Assembly: GCF_001522545.3 (NCBI RefSeq)
Contig: NC_031774.1
Location: 19,372,749-19,436,748, forward strand
Length of the DNA stretch: 64,000 bases
Direction: 5' to 3'
Origin: Parus major
Taxonomy: Eukaryota; Chordata; Aves; Passeriformes; Paridae
In this document: positions 50,607 through 61,942 of the stretch, one piece after another
How positions within the stretch are numbered: position 1 is the stretch's first letter
How the letters are laid out: each line of letters opens with the position of its first letter
Notes under the pieces: model-generated
Told to the model about the DNA's origin: nothing
Seen by the model: the letters and a program-made list of their open reading frames with translations, nothing else
Databases searched by the model: none
Made by a program: the position numbers and the translations under genes

Positions 50607-52093
50607 GAATAAATTCAAGCAAATCGTCAAGAAATATCATAACTGCTCTACTTGCAGTGACCTTTCATTTTATAAACTTCCAAAACATTAGTTCAATTTG
50701 TGTAGGAAGTTTTAATTATTCACAAGGGGTGTTCTGTTAGGCACTACCTACTACCACAAGACTGACAAAAAAGTTTGATCATAAATTTCAGTCTAGAGTC
50801 ATCAGTCCTTTAATGAAGTCAGTAAATGCCACTAACATTTTTAATGATGAAATTTTAAATGATTGCTTCACATCAAAAATTTAATCTGTTAACAAGTGGA
50901 TATTTTTATTATGCTGGATAAATTGTGTAAAATCACAGTTTTCAGTCAGTCTGTTCTGTAGCAGGAAGAGTTAATTTTCATATAACTGAAAATGTTTGGA
51001 TTTTACAAAAAAAATTATGTGGACACTTGTGTACATTTAGCATGACATTGCAGTTTTCATTCCCTGCAATTTAACTATTTACTATTAATATTTTAACTTA
51101 GATTTTTTCTCAATTTTCATTTTTGAATTCCCAGTGTCTGAAGGGTTTGTCAACATACTTCCTTTGATACTCCCTTCTGCTAATCCTTTGTCATTCCTTT
51201 TCACTCTAGGACACCTACATAGCCCTTCTGGGTAAACACAGAATGGTTTTTTTATCCAGAATTACCTTATTTTTTAAAAAAAAAAAAATTTCCTTTTGCA
51301 TAATTTTATTCATCTAAAATTATTGACTGGACTATTAATGTCTCTTTATATTCCTCAGGCTGGAGACAATTCATGTATTACCAAGCATTCCTGGCAAGAG
51401 CTCCTGCAGCTGCAGCCCAGCACAAATTCACAGTGACATTTCTGCAGTCCCAGAACAGAATAAAGTTTCCATTGTTTTCCTGTGATGTAAAAATGCTTCA
51501 CACTGTCTTCATATGAAGATATTAAGAATCTGAACTACACCATAGGTCTCACTACTGACCTGCTGGAGTAATCTGATCATATCATAACCCCATGCAAAAT
51601 TATTTTACTAATGTGTCAAAAATGATTTGACCCATGGAATGTTTCTAAGCTTAATTCATGTGCTATGAATTTCTGAAATTATAAGTGCTATACAAGAGTT
51701 CAGAATTGTTTACAAAAGACTCAGAGCAAAACTCTAATTTAAAAAAACATTTTCTGAAATCTGATGCTGCAGAATTTAGAATAAATTATGGTAATCTGTG
51801 AGTTTTAAAACTCAATTTCCCTAAAGAATTTCCATCATAAATGATATTTAAACGTATGAGGTGGCCATGAAGATTCATGTAACCAGTCAAGGAGATAATT
51901 TTAATCACTCTAACACACAAGGATCAAAAAATACTATATTTTTGTCAATAGCCCACAGAAATCCTTCCTAGTTAGACTTCTGTCTCACTTCCTCTCTCAT
52001 GGGATTCAAATGTATGAACAAAATTCCCTTCAACTCAATGAAATTGTAGAGATGAAAATTACCTACAGGTTTTTCAAAACCAAATATAAGAAT
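50607..52093. other. Unique AT-rich non-coding sequence
   Basis: No gene or recognised repeat. An A-run lies at 51277-51288. A 14-bp palindrome 'tcttcatatgaaga' lies near 51508. Confidence 0.6.
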
Positions 52094-52284
52094 TTATTAT
52101 TATTATTATTATTATTATTATCATCATCATCATCATCATTAACATTAACATCATTAACATCATTATCATCATTATCATTATCATTATTATCATTATTATC
52201 ATCATTATCATTATTATCATTATTATCATTATTAGTGTTGTTTCTATTGTTGCTGTTGTTGTTATCATTATTTTTATTATTATT
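52094..52284. repeat. (TTA)n/(ATC)n compound microsatellite
   Basis: The array opens with pure TTA, switches to ATC repeats around 52121-52140, then to mixtures of AAC ATT, ATC ATT and TTG units before ending in TTATTATTATT. Unlike the array at 50168-50358, its flanks show no LTR landmarks. The poly-Leu/Ser and poly-Met/Ile frames across it are artefacts. Confidence 0.95.
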
Positions 52285-54800
52285 GAAATGTAATAGCTAT
52301 TGTGAGGAATCTGATAGCATCACAGAGGAAATTTTGTATAAGAAATGAAAGCATAAAAACCTGTTCAATGTTTGTCATGCTTTTTATTTCCCTATTTTGG
52401 CTTTCTATGCTTTTTGGTTTTGTTTGGGTTTGTTTAGTTTGGTGTTCTCTTTTATTCCAAATGACAAGTAACATATTGCCTGACCATAACTCCAAATATT
52501 TTTGTCTATTTTCCCACCCTGATGTGTCACCTGATATGGAAAACCTAAAACATGGGACCTTCTGGTGTGACCAGAATGGCTCCCTCCCTCCCTTTCCATG
52601 GTGGGGTATATTACATATCAATGACATATTTAGAATGTTGTTTCCTTTGGATTTAGGTTTAGGTTTTCCTCTCAGTGGACCTCAAATTCCATTTTTCTAC
52701 ACACAGAGCTAGTATTGATAAATGTAGATACCTCTGGCTCACACTTGAGGAAAATCCTCTACTACACCACATCACAGTATTGAATATTTCAGATTATTTC
52801 CTCAGGGGGCTACAGTGGTATGTTAAAATTTATATATTTTTTCATCCCAAAAGGATAAGTGGTCTTGTTAGCATAAAATATATATTGACTTGAACTGTTA
52901 GGGAGACACACAAAAGATCAATTTGATCAATAAAAGGGTCAGAACACTACAGGCGATGCATTTCCTTCTATTTGCCCTCTGTGGAATGGTGATATCTATG
53001 GACATCTCAGAGGCTCACAACTTTAATTTTTATTTCTGATGCTGAAAAACTTTATCTATTTTCATAAGGGGCATATTTCAGTAAGCTAATTGCAACAATC
53101 AGTTCAAAAATATCCTACATCAGCTACCTCTCTAGCTGATTTTTTGAGAGTAGAATTCACATGTGCAAACTAATTTGGCTGCCATTCAGGTAATTAGCAG
53201 ATAAAGATCAGTGAATAAAAGTGAGAAGATGTCCTCAGACAAAAGAGTCTAGAGTAACTAATTGACATTATAGACAAAGTAATCATTCTTCTGGGTAAAG
53301 AGCATTTTAGAATTCATTCCTATCTACCTGGTCTTTCGGTGGTTAATTTTTAGCAGTTGGAGTCTGAATTTAATAAACCTATACAGAAGGAACACTGTAT
53401 GTCTTTCACTCACATTTTTTAGCAGTTAAGAAAAGACCTCAGTCATCACCTTGTCATTATCTTATAGTAAACAGGCAATTATAACTGACTTTAAATTTAT
53501 CCATGGTTTTAATTTTTTTGTCTGGCTCAATCTGTCAGAGGCAAATGAATCTACAGAACAGAAAAAAAAAGCCCCAGAAAATTAAAAATTCAGATTCAGA
53601 ATTTGGCCGAGGTTAATTTTCTTACATCAACAGCTTTTGAAAAATATGCCTGAAAATGTCATAAATACAGACTTTTACTGCATCATTTAAAGCTCTGGTC
53701 TTTATCTTCGAACAGTAATTTACAGTTACAGATGCAAGGCAACAGGGAAATTTGATCAGCTGGTGCTGAGAAGACATCATGAGGTGTTGGAGAAGAGGCC
53801 ACAACCTTAGGTCTTTTGTTTGTATTTAATCATTAACCTAGTATTGACTTTCCATTAGAAAAATGAGAAAAAGAATCGCTGCCCCAAATGAGTGACAAAC
53901 ACCTTTAAGACCAACGCTTTATAAAGAATGCTTGCATTGGACAGCTTGATCTAAGTCTTACCTGTAATTAGTCCTAAGGGAGTGATTCACAATGGAGTTC
54001 CTTCTCCCCTGGTTTTGGACAAGACCCATTTTTAAATGGTCTCAGAGGGTCCCCTTTCAAACTTAAAGTCAGAAACAGACCTGTGTGCCCCAAAATACTA
54101 ACTCTGAGACCTTGTCACAGTTTCCAGGTTCAGCAAAGAATCTGTGCATATTGCATGATTTTTACATTTTGAGCAGATGAATTAGGGCTTTTAACAATGA
54201 CTTGGATATGCATTGTAAATATAACCTCTTATGGACAGAGGTCTTTGGTGGTCAGGATTCCAGAGAGGAAGTGATGACAATAAAAGAACAATTTAGAGTA
54301 GTGATAGAGCAGTTCACTGAACAGATCTCTGAAAGTCAACACCATTCAAGCAAAAGATTTGTTGTACACAGTTCACCACATCCACCAGGAAATAAATGCT
54401 GCTTCAATCTGACAATCATCCCTTATACTCACTAGACAAATCAGTCAGCTGGAAAGTGTGACATGAACAGGGGATAAAGGGAGTACTACATTACATGGAA
54501 AAGGATGAAGTTGTATTATTTTAGTACTGAACACTTTGAATACAAATGTAAGAAACAAGAACTTGTTAACATTTAGTGTATGTAACAGACATTTCCCTCT
54601 GCTACTATTCAGTCTACTTACTAGAAATGCTGAAATTATAGTGGAGAGAATACACATGTGAGAAGAATCAGGTGTTCAGCTATCTGCATTCCAGAATGCC
54701 ATCTGGCAGAGAGGTTTCTTCCTAATATGAACTTTCTTGTATTGATAGAACTGAGATTTTCTACATGCATTCTTCATGCACAGAATAAAATTCTGATTTG
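52285..54800. other. Unique non-coding sequence, no gene seen
   Basis: Frames of up to 136 codons exist (52302-52712) and overlap long minus-strand frames, but none resembles a known product and the composition is ordinary. The block 53880-54110 is less AT-rich and unrecognised. Confidence 0.5.
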
Positions 54801-55152
54801 TCATAGAATCCCAGAAATGATTGTGTTGGAAGGGACCCTAAGGTTATAGTGTTCCATGGGCAGAGATGCCCACTCACTGCCTCAGGTTGCTCAGGGCCCC
54901 ATTCAACATTTCTAAACAGCTCATATCAGTGTTTCACCACTGTCTGAAATAAAGAACTTCTTTCCTGCCATCTAATCTAAACCTCTCCTCTTTTTAAAAC
55001 TATTCTCCCTGGTCCTGTCAGTATCTGGCCATATAAAAACTTGCTCTCCTTCTTTTTAATAAACCCCCTTCATGCTGAACTTCATGAGGTTCATGTGGGC
55101 CGAAACCTCAAGTTTGTCTAGGTCCTTCTGGAGGGCACTCCTTCCTTTTGCT
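54801..55152 (-). mobile_element. CR1 LINE fragment, minus orientation, internally deleted
   Basis: The plus strand opens with 'tcatagaatcccagaaatga' at 54801, the reverse complement of the typical CR1 3' terminus. It continues with 'tgttggaagggaccc' (54824-54838), 'cactgcctcaggttgctcag' (54876-54895) and 'ctggtcctgtcagtatctgg' (55010-55029), all in CR1 order. The part from about 55070 ('cttcatgaggttcatgtggg') comes from further upstream in the element, so sequence between the two parts is deleted, or two CR1 pieces lie side by side. The 75-codon plus-strand frame here is accidental. Confidence 0.9.
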
Positions 55153-58100
55153 GTGTCAGATTTGAAAAGACTTGATTTTTTTAACTGTCAGAGAACGACA
55201 TTTTTAGTACTTGTTCACTTTTGTGCACATTCTATATTCTTGTTTACTTGTAGGCTCCATACAGAAATGAAGTATAAAGTTGAAATATGGGTTCTTTAAA
55301 AATCATCAGCACTATATTTATGCTGAGATACTAGAGAAATGAGAGTTATAGGGTACCTACAGTGGATAAGGTGTTCGTCGAGATTTTGTCAGAATCTATC
55401 CCAGATGACTGAAACAAAAGGAAATTTGTAATTGGCATCAATAATCTGTGTTTTTTCAGCATTCAGTCCTTAGTAAATTGTGATGAATAGCTCAATTGGC
55501 TGCTTAAAATTATATTAGTAGAAGTAATGTGACAAGAGACCGCTAACAATGCTAATTAATTGTGCTTAAGATGAAGCGTATTGTTGCATAGATTAAAAGT
55601 GAAAAGACCACCCCCTGAGGCAAGCATCACCCTGAACCAATGACTGGCTTCATTTAAGTGATGGAAGCAGCCACAAAAGAGTCAAACTTGTGTGCAGTAA
55701 GTTAAGTTGAAGACCTTAAGACTTGTTATCACATATTCAATGGCTTTGTTGTTTGAACCTGTGGTAGAAGTTTGCAGGGACAGAGGATACCAATGTGGAA
55801 GGCAGCAATTTCCCTAAGCAGGAGTGTGGCATGAGCAGAAGTGGGTGTGTTTTTCCAGTAAAAGGAAATTACATCAAAATTGGTTCCTTAAAGTACTCCT
55901 TCTAGCCTACTGACACAATCTATTTTTCTAGGTCTTTCTTTCTTTTTTTGGGTTTCAGATATGATTCTCAATCCAATCACTGGGTCAGGAAATGAAGCAC
56001 TGGATTATTCTGATGATGCAGATAGTGAAAAAAAAAAAAGGATGAAAAATTAAGTCATTAAAATGTGGACTTGATTGCCATATTTAAATGCTGTCCTCTA
56101 AGTAGAATCTTTATATCCTTTCAGGGGTAAATTGATATTCCTTTGAGAAATTAATGTAATTATATCAATTCTCAGATAAACAGGGAATATTGCTCAATCC
56201 ATCTACGACAGCAGCTGCCTTTTACTTTAATTTCAGCTGTGACATGGCAGCCTTATAAAATTAGAGGCACTCAAGAACAGTCCAAGAGACAGAACAAGTC
56301 ACTTAATACCAATACGATGAAAGTATTTTAGTAGATTTTTTAGGTCTGACTCATGTTTGTGAAATTGGTAGAACTTCTTACACTGATTTTAACAGTTTTT
56401 GGAAAGCACTAGTTGGAATGCAGGTCTTAATTAAACAAAGCATCATTACAATACAGTACAAGAGATATGAAATAATAAGATTACTATACAGAAATGCAAA
56501 ATTGACAACAATTTTTTTAAGGAAAAATAAAATGGTGTATGACTCGCCCTGTCCCAACACGTCACTTCCTAAGCACAGAAAACAAGAATTTCTAAAGAAA
56601 AAAAACTACAAAACATCAGTATTATTTTTATCTTCCGAGTGCTGGGTAATATAAAAACAACAAAAGTTTTCAGAAGCTATGTTATTTTTGAAAAAGGAAC
56701 AGAAAAAGTCCACAGAGATGCCTTTCTTACCTTCCACATATAACCCAATCAAGTTGAATTTTGTGCAATTAATGTTCTCCTCCTGTTCAATGTAAAGATA
56801 AGGAAGAAGAGGTGGAATAGGAACCTGAGAAAGAAAGTAGTGGGAAGGTGCTAAAACAGAAAAAAAAAAAAAAATAAGGAGAGAGAAGAAAGGCATATTT
56901 CATATAGAAATAGATCAACCAGAAGTAGTGAAGACTTAAAGTAAGGTAAAGATACTCTGGGTGAAATTATGATTTCAAAGAAGAAATGTAAAATTCTTGG
57001 ATTTTCAGTTGAAAATGGGGTCAATATTTTGTAGTTGGGAGCTTATGAAATTAACTAATTAAATGTATTTGAAGTTTATTATGACATCCAGAGAACTACA
57101 ATCTGTAGCATGAGCCAAGTACCCTCAGTTACCTTAAGACAAATGCAAGTATTAGAGGGAAAAAAGTATAAAATAAAAGATAAATTTGTAGCTTCATAGT
57201 GAAATTAATAGAAGGTACTGAAGTAATCTCAGGCTGTGGATTACATAGCTACAGAAAGAGTAATGGCTTTTTGCATTTAAATTTTATTTAATTTGATTTC
57301 TGTGCTCTAAACATAATCCATAGCTGAGCTTATAGCAGAGGTCCAATATTTATCTAAGGATTTTGGCATTTATGTAAAAGAAATTTTCACTTGTGTAGAC
57401 TTATTTTATGGACTGAGCAGAGGGATTCAGACTGGTGAGAAAGTAATTTCTGCTGGGATATGACACATAATGCATCATGTATGTATTCATTGCTATAGGA
57501 CTGAAAGGATATCCTGAATAAATTTCTAGGTCATCCTGTTACTTTTACAGGCTTTGAAATAGGCTTAATGTAACTAAACCATGCCTGAAAGATATTTTTT
57601 AAACCTGTCTTTTAAAACCTCTGCAAGGTGTGAGTTGCAGTATTTTGATGTGTTACAACAATAGCGTAACAGCATGTGTCAGAAATTCTTTCTCTCAATT
57701 CCCATCTAAATTGCACTTTTTATAAATTAAATCAACTTCCACTTGTGAAATCCCAGTTTGAAAACAATTGATTTCTGTCCTCTTTGTAACAAGCTTTTAA
57801 CATGCATTTGAGAATGCATATTAGAAGGATTTCAAGCATAGACCAGCTCCACTGAAGGATAAAGTGGATAGGATACTTAGAAATGAATAATCAGGAAATG
57901 AAAAAAGCCCTCAGAGTTGTGGATGATTTGGATCAGGGGCTCTGACACTGGGAAATGGAGATTAGAGGAAGACTTGGTCTCCTCCAGAGCAGCACAGCCT
58001 GATGTCTTTCACATTCTCATGGGCTGGAGAAAAGCTCAGTTGCTTTCTGGAAGTCAAGCCTGCTCTAAAACAAATCCATTTTGTGGACTGTCAGTAAGAA

Positions 58101-60289
58101 ACTTAATTTATTGTCCTAAATATTCTGTTTTAATTTATAGTTGTGATATTTTCAGTTGGTCCTTCAAGAAAACTGAATGACTTGTATTGAGAAATAATAG
58201 CAACCATACTTGACACTTTCAGTCATCAAAGTGGGAATCACATAAAAGTTGTATCTTCACATATTCCTCAGTTCTAAATGGTTTCCAAAGGATCAATTGA
58301 AACCTTATTCTTCTAAAATCAATAAAACTTGTGTTGTAATTAGTATTAACATTCCTAGAACTAGCAATAAGCAAGGTCTGTCCACAATGAATAGACAGTT
58401 GCATACAAATTAAACCACCTTGAAAGGCATGAAATGAGTTATCTGCAGAAGGGGTTCCAGGAAAATATTATATTACAGTTAAGAAGATAAATAGCTATTT
58501 AGGAAATTCTGAAATGGCCATATTTTTTAAAGTTGCTCTACAGAGAGATACAGAAGTTCTACTTAAAATCACAGCATTGTATATAATCACACCAGTTGAT
58601 ATACATGCCTGAATCAGAAAACAAAATATAATTCTGGGCATTTGAATGTTGGGCTAAAGTTGTATCTGTAAAAAGAGAGAATTTTAATTGCATATTTATC
58701 TGATTTGTTTAAACCCATCACTTACCCAGAAATCTTGCAGTAAATATAATCTTTCTTCTATCTCTACAAAGCCAATTAGGACACAATCTCACTGCACTTT
58801 AAATTCATTATCTCAAGTCAATTTATTTTGTAATTGATTTATCAATTACTTTTGTCACTGATGGTTCCAGAAACATTCTCCATTGCAATGTGGCTCAATT
58901 TAGTTACATCAGATTCTGTTAGTACATGTTTTAAGGCACACATTGTCTCTGGTGGTTAATAGCAATAAATGTATATGCAGGTTAAAATTGCAAAGTATAA
59001 ATTAATGCTTTCAAAACTTAAAATTGCAAAACAGAGGAGTATAATGAAGTACATGTTCTGCTACTAATATAGTTGTGTTTCAGCTCTCACTTTGATGTCT
59101 TTCAGTCTTCACTCAATAGCAGTGTTTATTGTTAGGTACAAAACATCTAAAGAAAGTGCATAGCCAGAAAAAAAAAATAGGAGAAAAAGAAAAAAAAAAC
59201 CAAAAATTGCCGTATCATGAAGCTAAAGTAGAATAAACACTAAAAGGAAAACCCCTTTGTGGCATTTAAAATTTATTAACATTACATATTCCTCTGATAA
59301 AAGAAAAATTGTCCTTAGTAAATTTCAGGCAGCCTGACTACTTATGAGATCATTATTTTGTATTTCAATTTTTTGGGAGGCTTTTTGTTCTATTGGTTTG
59401 GTTTTGTTTCTGTTTATTTTTTTTTTCTTCTTCTCTGAAACATGAGCTCTGCAACAGGCCAAACTGAATTAGCTCACTAAATTTCAGAAGGAAACAGTAA
59501 GGTGTCATTTGATGTTCAGACCAGCATTGCTCTATCTCTCCTTTCTGCAGAGACCATTTTATTAGATTTTCAAAGCAAGCTACAATGGAAGACCAACTTT
59601 TTTAGCCAGTCTGTTTGTCTTGCTCTGGCCTTAGAGATTATCAAGCTCCAGGTGACTCTGCTCTGTGGTTTTACACCTGGATTTTAGGAAGTTGCAGAAG
59701 CATTTCAGAGGCTCAGCTCAGAAGAGGATGTTTAGAACTTTATTAAGGGGTGTTCTTCCTTTGTCTGAATTATGAATTGTATTCACAGGTTTTAAATTAA
59801 TATTTTCTTAAATATTTTATGCATGGGCTCCAAGAAAAAGTCACATTTGCAGCAATTCTTCTTGAGGGAACATTGCATTAATTTCTTTTTGTTTGAATGG
59901 ATGATGTTTATTCTGGAATACGCTATTTAGACTTCTGGTATTTTACACTTCACAGCTAAAGCCCAGGTGTGAATATTAATGACAATACTAATTCATCTTT
60001 TATTATTAAGATGTCCTGCCACAGGCCTGGTTGTTGAGATATAAGAGGCAAATTTGACACCAACTCAGCTCCAATCTTAGATGGTTTCTCATCACTTCAT
60101 CCCCAGCTCAACACTCCCGTATGGTTCTTTTAGAAACTAATCCATTTTCTTGTGAAGAACCGAGTTCTCTACGTGGCTTTTAATCATAAAAAAAATTAAG
60201 TCCGTAGGAGGGGAAAAAAATGGGGGAAGTGGAGGCAAGAAATCCATCTTGCTGTCCACAGCCTTCTGTTGTTAATATGTTTCCATAAA
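55153..60289. other. Unique AT-rich non-coding sequence
   Basis: No gene or recognised repeat. Poly-A tracts lie at 56029-56038 and 56859-56873, and T-runs at 59418-59428. A near-palindromic homeodomain-type site is at 58830-58849. Frames of up to 96 codons look accidental. Confidence 0.55.
58830..58849. promoter_or_regulatory. Palindromic homeodomain-type site
   Basis: The sequence 'gtaattgattt' followed by 'atcaattac' gives 9-bp perfect arms (58830-58838 and 58841-58849) around TT. Each arm carries a TAATTGAT core of homeodomain type. Dimeric binding is possible, but AT-rich palindromes also arise by chance. Confidence 0.25.
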
Positions 60290-60540
60290 CTGATTAATCA
60301 TAAATTATTAATGTCAGCCTCGCTGAGATAGACTATATCTCCTTTATTGAAATCTGTCTCCCAGGCATTCTGCCAGTGGTTTTGACTGATAAGGCAATAG
60401 TGCCTCTATTTGCATAATCATGTTGGTACCTGGCTGCATAGCTAACTTACTCTGGTGTTGACACAAAGTCCTATGATATATTTTCCCCGGCATAATCTTG
60501 ATGGACCACAAACAGTACTTCTGGAGGAGAAAATTACACA
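60290..60540. promoter_or_regulatory. Candidate conserved enhancer block
   Basis: The block is balanced in composition, free of simple repeats, and dense in motif-like words: an exact octamer ATTTGCAT (60408-60415), an ATTAAT near 60306-60312, TAATCA (60415-60420), and GATAAG (60388-60393). Its texture is like known vertebrate developmental enhancers. I cannot test conservation, so this is inference. Confidence 0.25.
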
Positions 60541-61865
60541 TAAGTCAGAGTGTTAAGGTATAATTTTGTTGTTGTTGTTGTTTTTAATGCATAATTTTCA
60601 TGCTATGCCTCCTAGAAGAGATGGAGCTCATTTTAGTGTGCATGAAAGAGTTGCAGTGTTGTGCTTAGAAAGTAGCCACAGAGAATAGTAAACATAGAAA
60701 ATCAGACTTGTCTGGTTTTATCACATTAGGACATTACTGCTTTTAACTTATTTTTTAAAGTGTTGTCACAGATGCAAGCAGTATAGTAACTATATTTGAA
60801 TTCCTACCAGCACTGAATCCTTACTACTTGACTTCTGTCTGAAGAGAGTTGCTTCATTTGCCGAAGTTTTCACACAAATGATGATGTTCTGGCAGTAGCC
60901 ACTGAAGATAGATCCTTTCTATTGCTCATGCAGACAGGCTGTCTTGAAACAGAAAGAGATTCTTGAAAATGAAACAGTACTGACAGTCAGAACTAAGTAA
61001 TATTTTTGTCCAGAAAGTGAGATTTTAATAAAAATCTTCAGAAATCTATTAGGTAACAGAAATGGTAACAAAAAGACTTGAAAATGTTAAGAATTACTTA
61101 GAATCAGTGCATGTTTTGGCATCGGAGTTTTGAGTTTTTTTATCCCTAGTAGTGCTTTATCTCCAGAAGGATCATCACTAGCAGTGATGTATGAAATAAC
61201 CTGGATCTATAGCCCCTGTCACCAAGCCTGTTGGAGAATTTTGAAGACCATATTTAATTAAGTTGTCTATATATTGTAGAAGAGAGAAGTGGTACAAGAT
61301 TTGAAATTCTTCAGCTACTGGTTAAAAACATTTTCAAAAAGAAGTTCTCAGACATTCTAACACTCAATGGAAGCAAGAAAAAAACAGTTGAGCCTGCACC
61401 ATTTCTGTGTCTTTCCAGGCTATTGTTTTTTACTGAGAAGACATTACATTTGGGGATCATTTATAAATAAATAACTTATGGCTTCAAAAAGGCAGAGTTA
61501 CTAATGGGTACTAGTCTTTCTGTGGAAGATTAAAAGCAGCTTAACACACACAGAGAAAGAATTGTACATATGTTATTTGCTCTTATAAATTAAATTAATT
61601 TAGGAACATGCAACACATCTGAAGAAACATGCTGGGCTGCTATAAATTACATCAACATTTTGTTGCTATGACTGTTAAAGATTACATACAGAGACATAAT
61701 TTTTTCCCTAGTAACTATTTAAATGCATATTAGTTCTTTCTTTTATGTTAGCAATAATGAGGCGGGAGAGCAGCTACTGGAAGGCTGAAGAGGAAAACAA
61801 TTGATTTTTCTTCAGGCTTTGCGCTTTAAATCTGTATGTATAAATCAATTTATGCATTCCATTTT
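60541..61865. other. Unique non-coding sequence, no gene seen
   Basis: A (GTT)n-like short run lies at 60566-60580. No open frame or recognised repeat stands out. Confidence 0.6.
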
Positions 61866-61942
61866 TTATATATTGTGCATATATATATATGTATATATAT
61901 ATCTACATATATATACACACACATATATCTGTATATATATAT
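61866..61942. repeat. (TA)n microsatellite with TACA/CACA interruptions
   Basis: Several TA runs are separated by gtgca, gta, ctaca, cacacaca and ctg, typical of an old TA array. Confidence 0.95.

Noticed and set aside
50026..50691. 221-codon plus-strand open frame, longest in the window
   Set aside because: Its middle is poly-Leu from the ATT array and both ends are LTR or CA-repeat sequence. It is a microsatellite artefact, as are the overlapping frames at 50130-50426 and 50156-50383.
52010..52348. 112-codon frame with Leu/Ser run, and minus-strand Met/Ile frame
   Set aside because: Both are translations of the TTA/ATC array.
52302..52712. 136-codon plus-strand frame
   Set aside because: Opposed by equally long minus-strand frames (115 codons), with no recognisable product; low-complexity hydrophobic composition.
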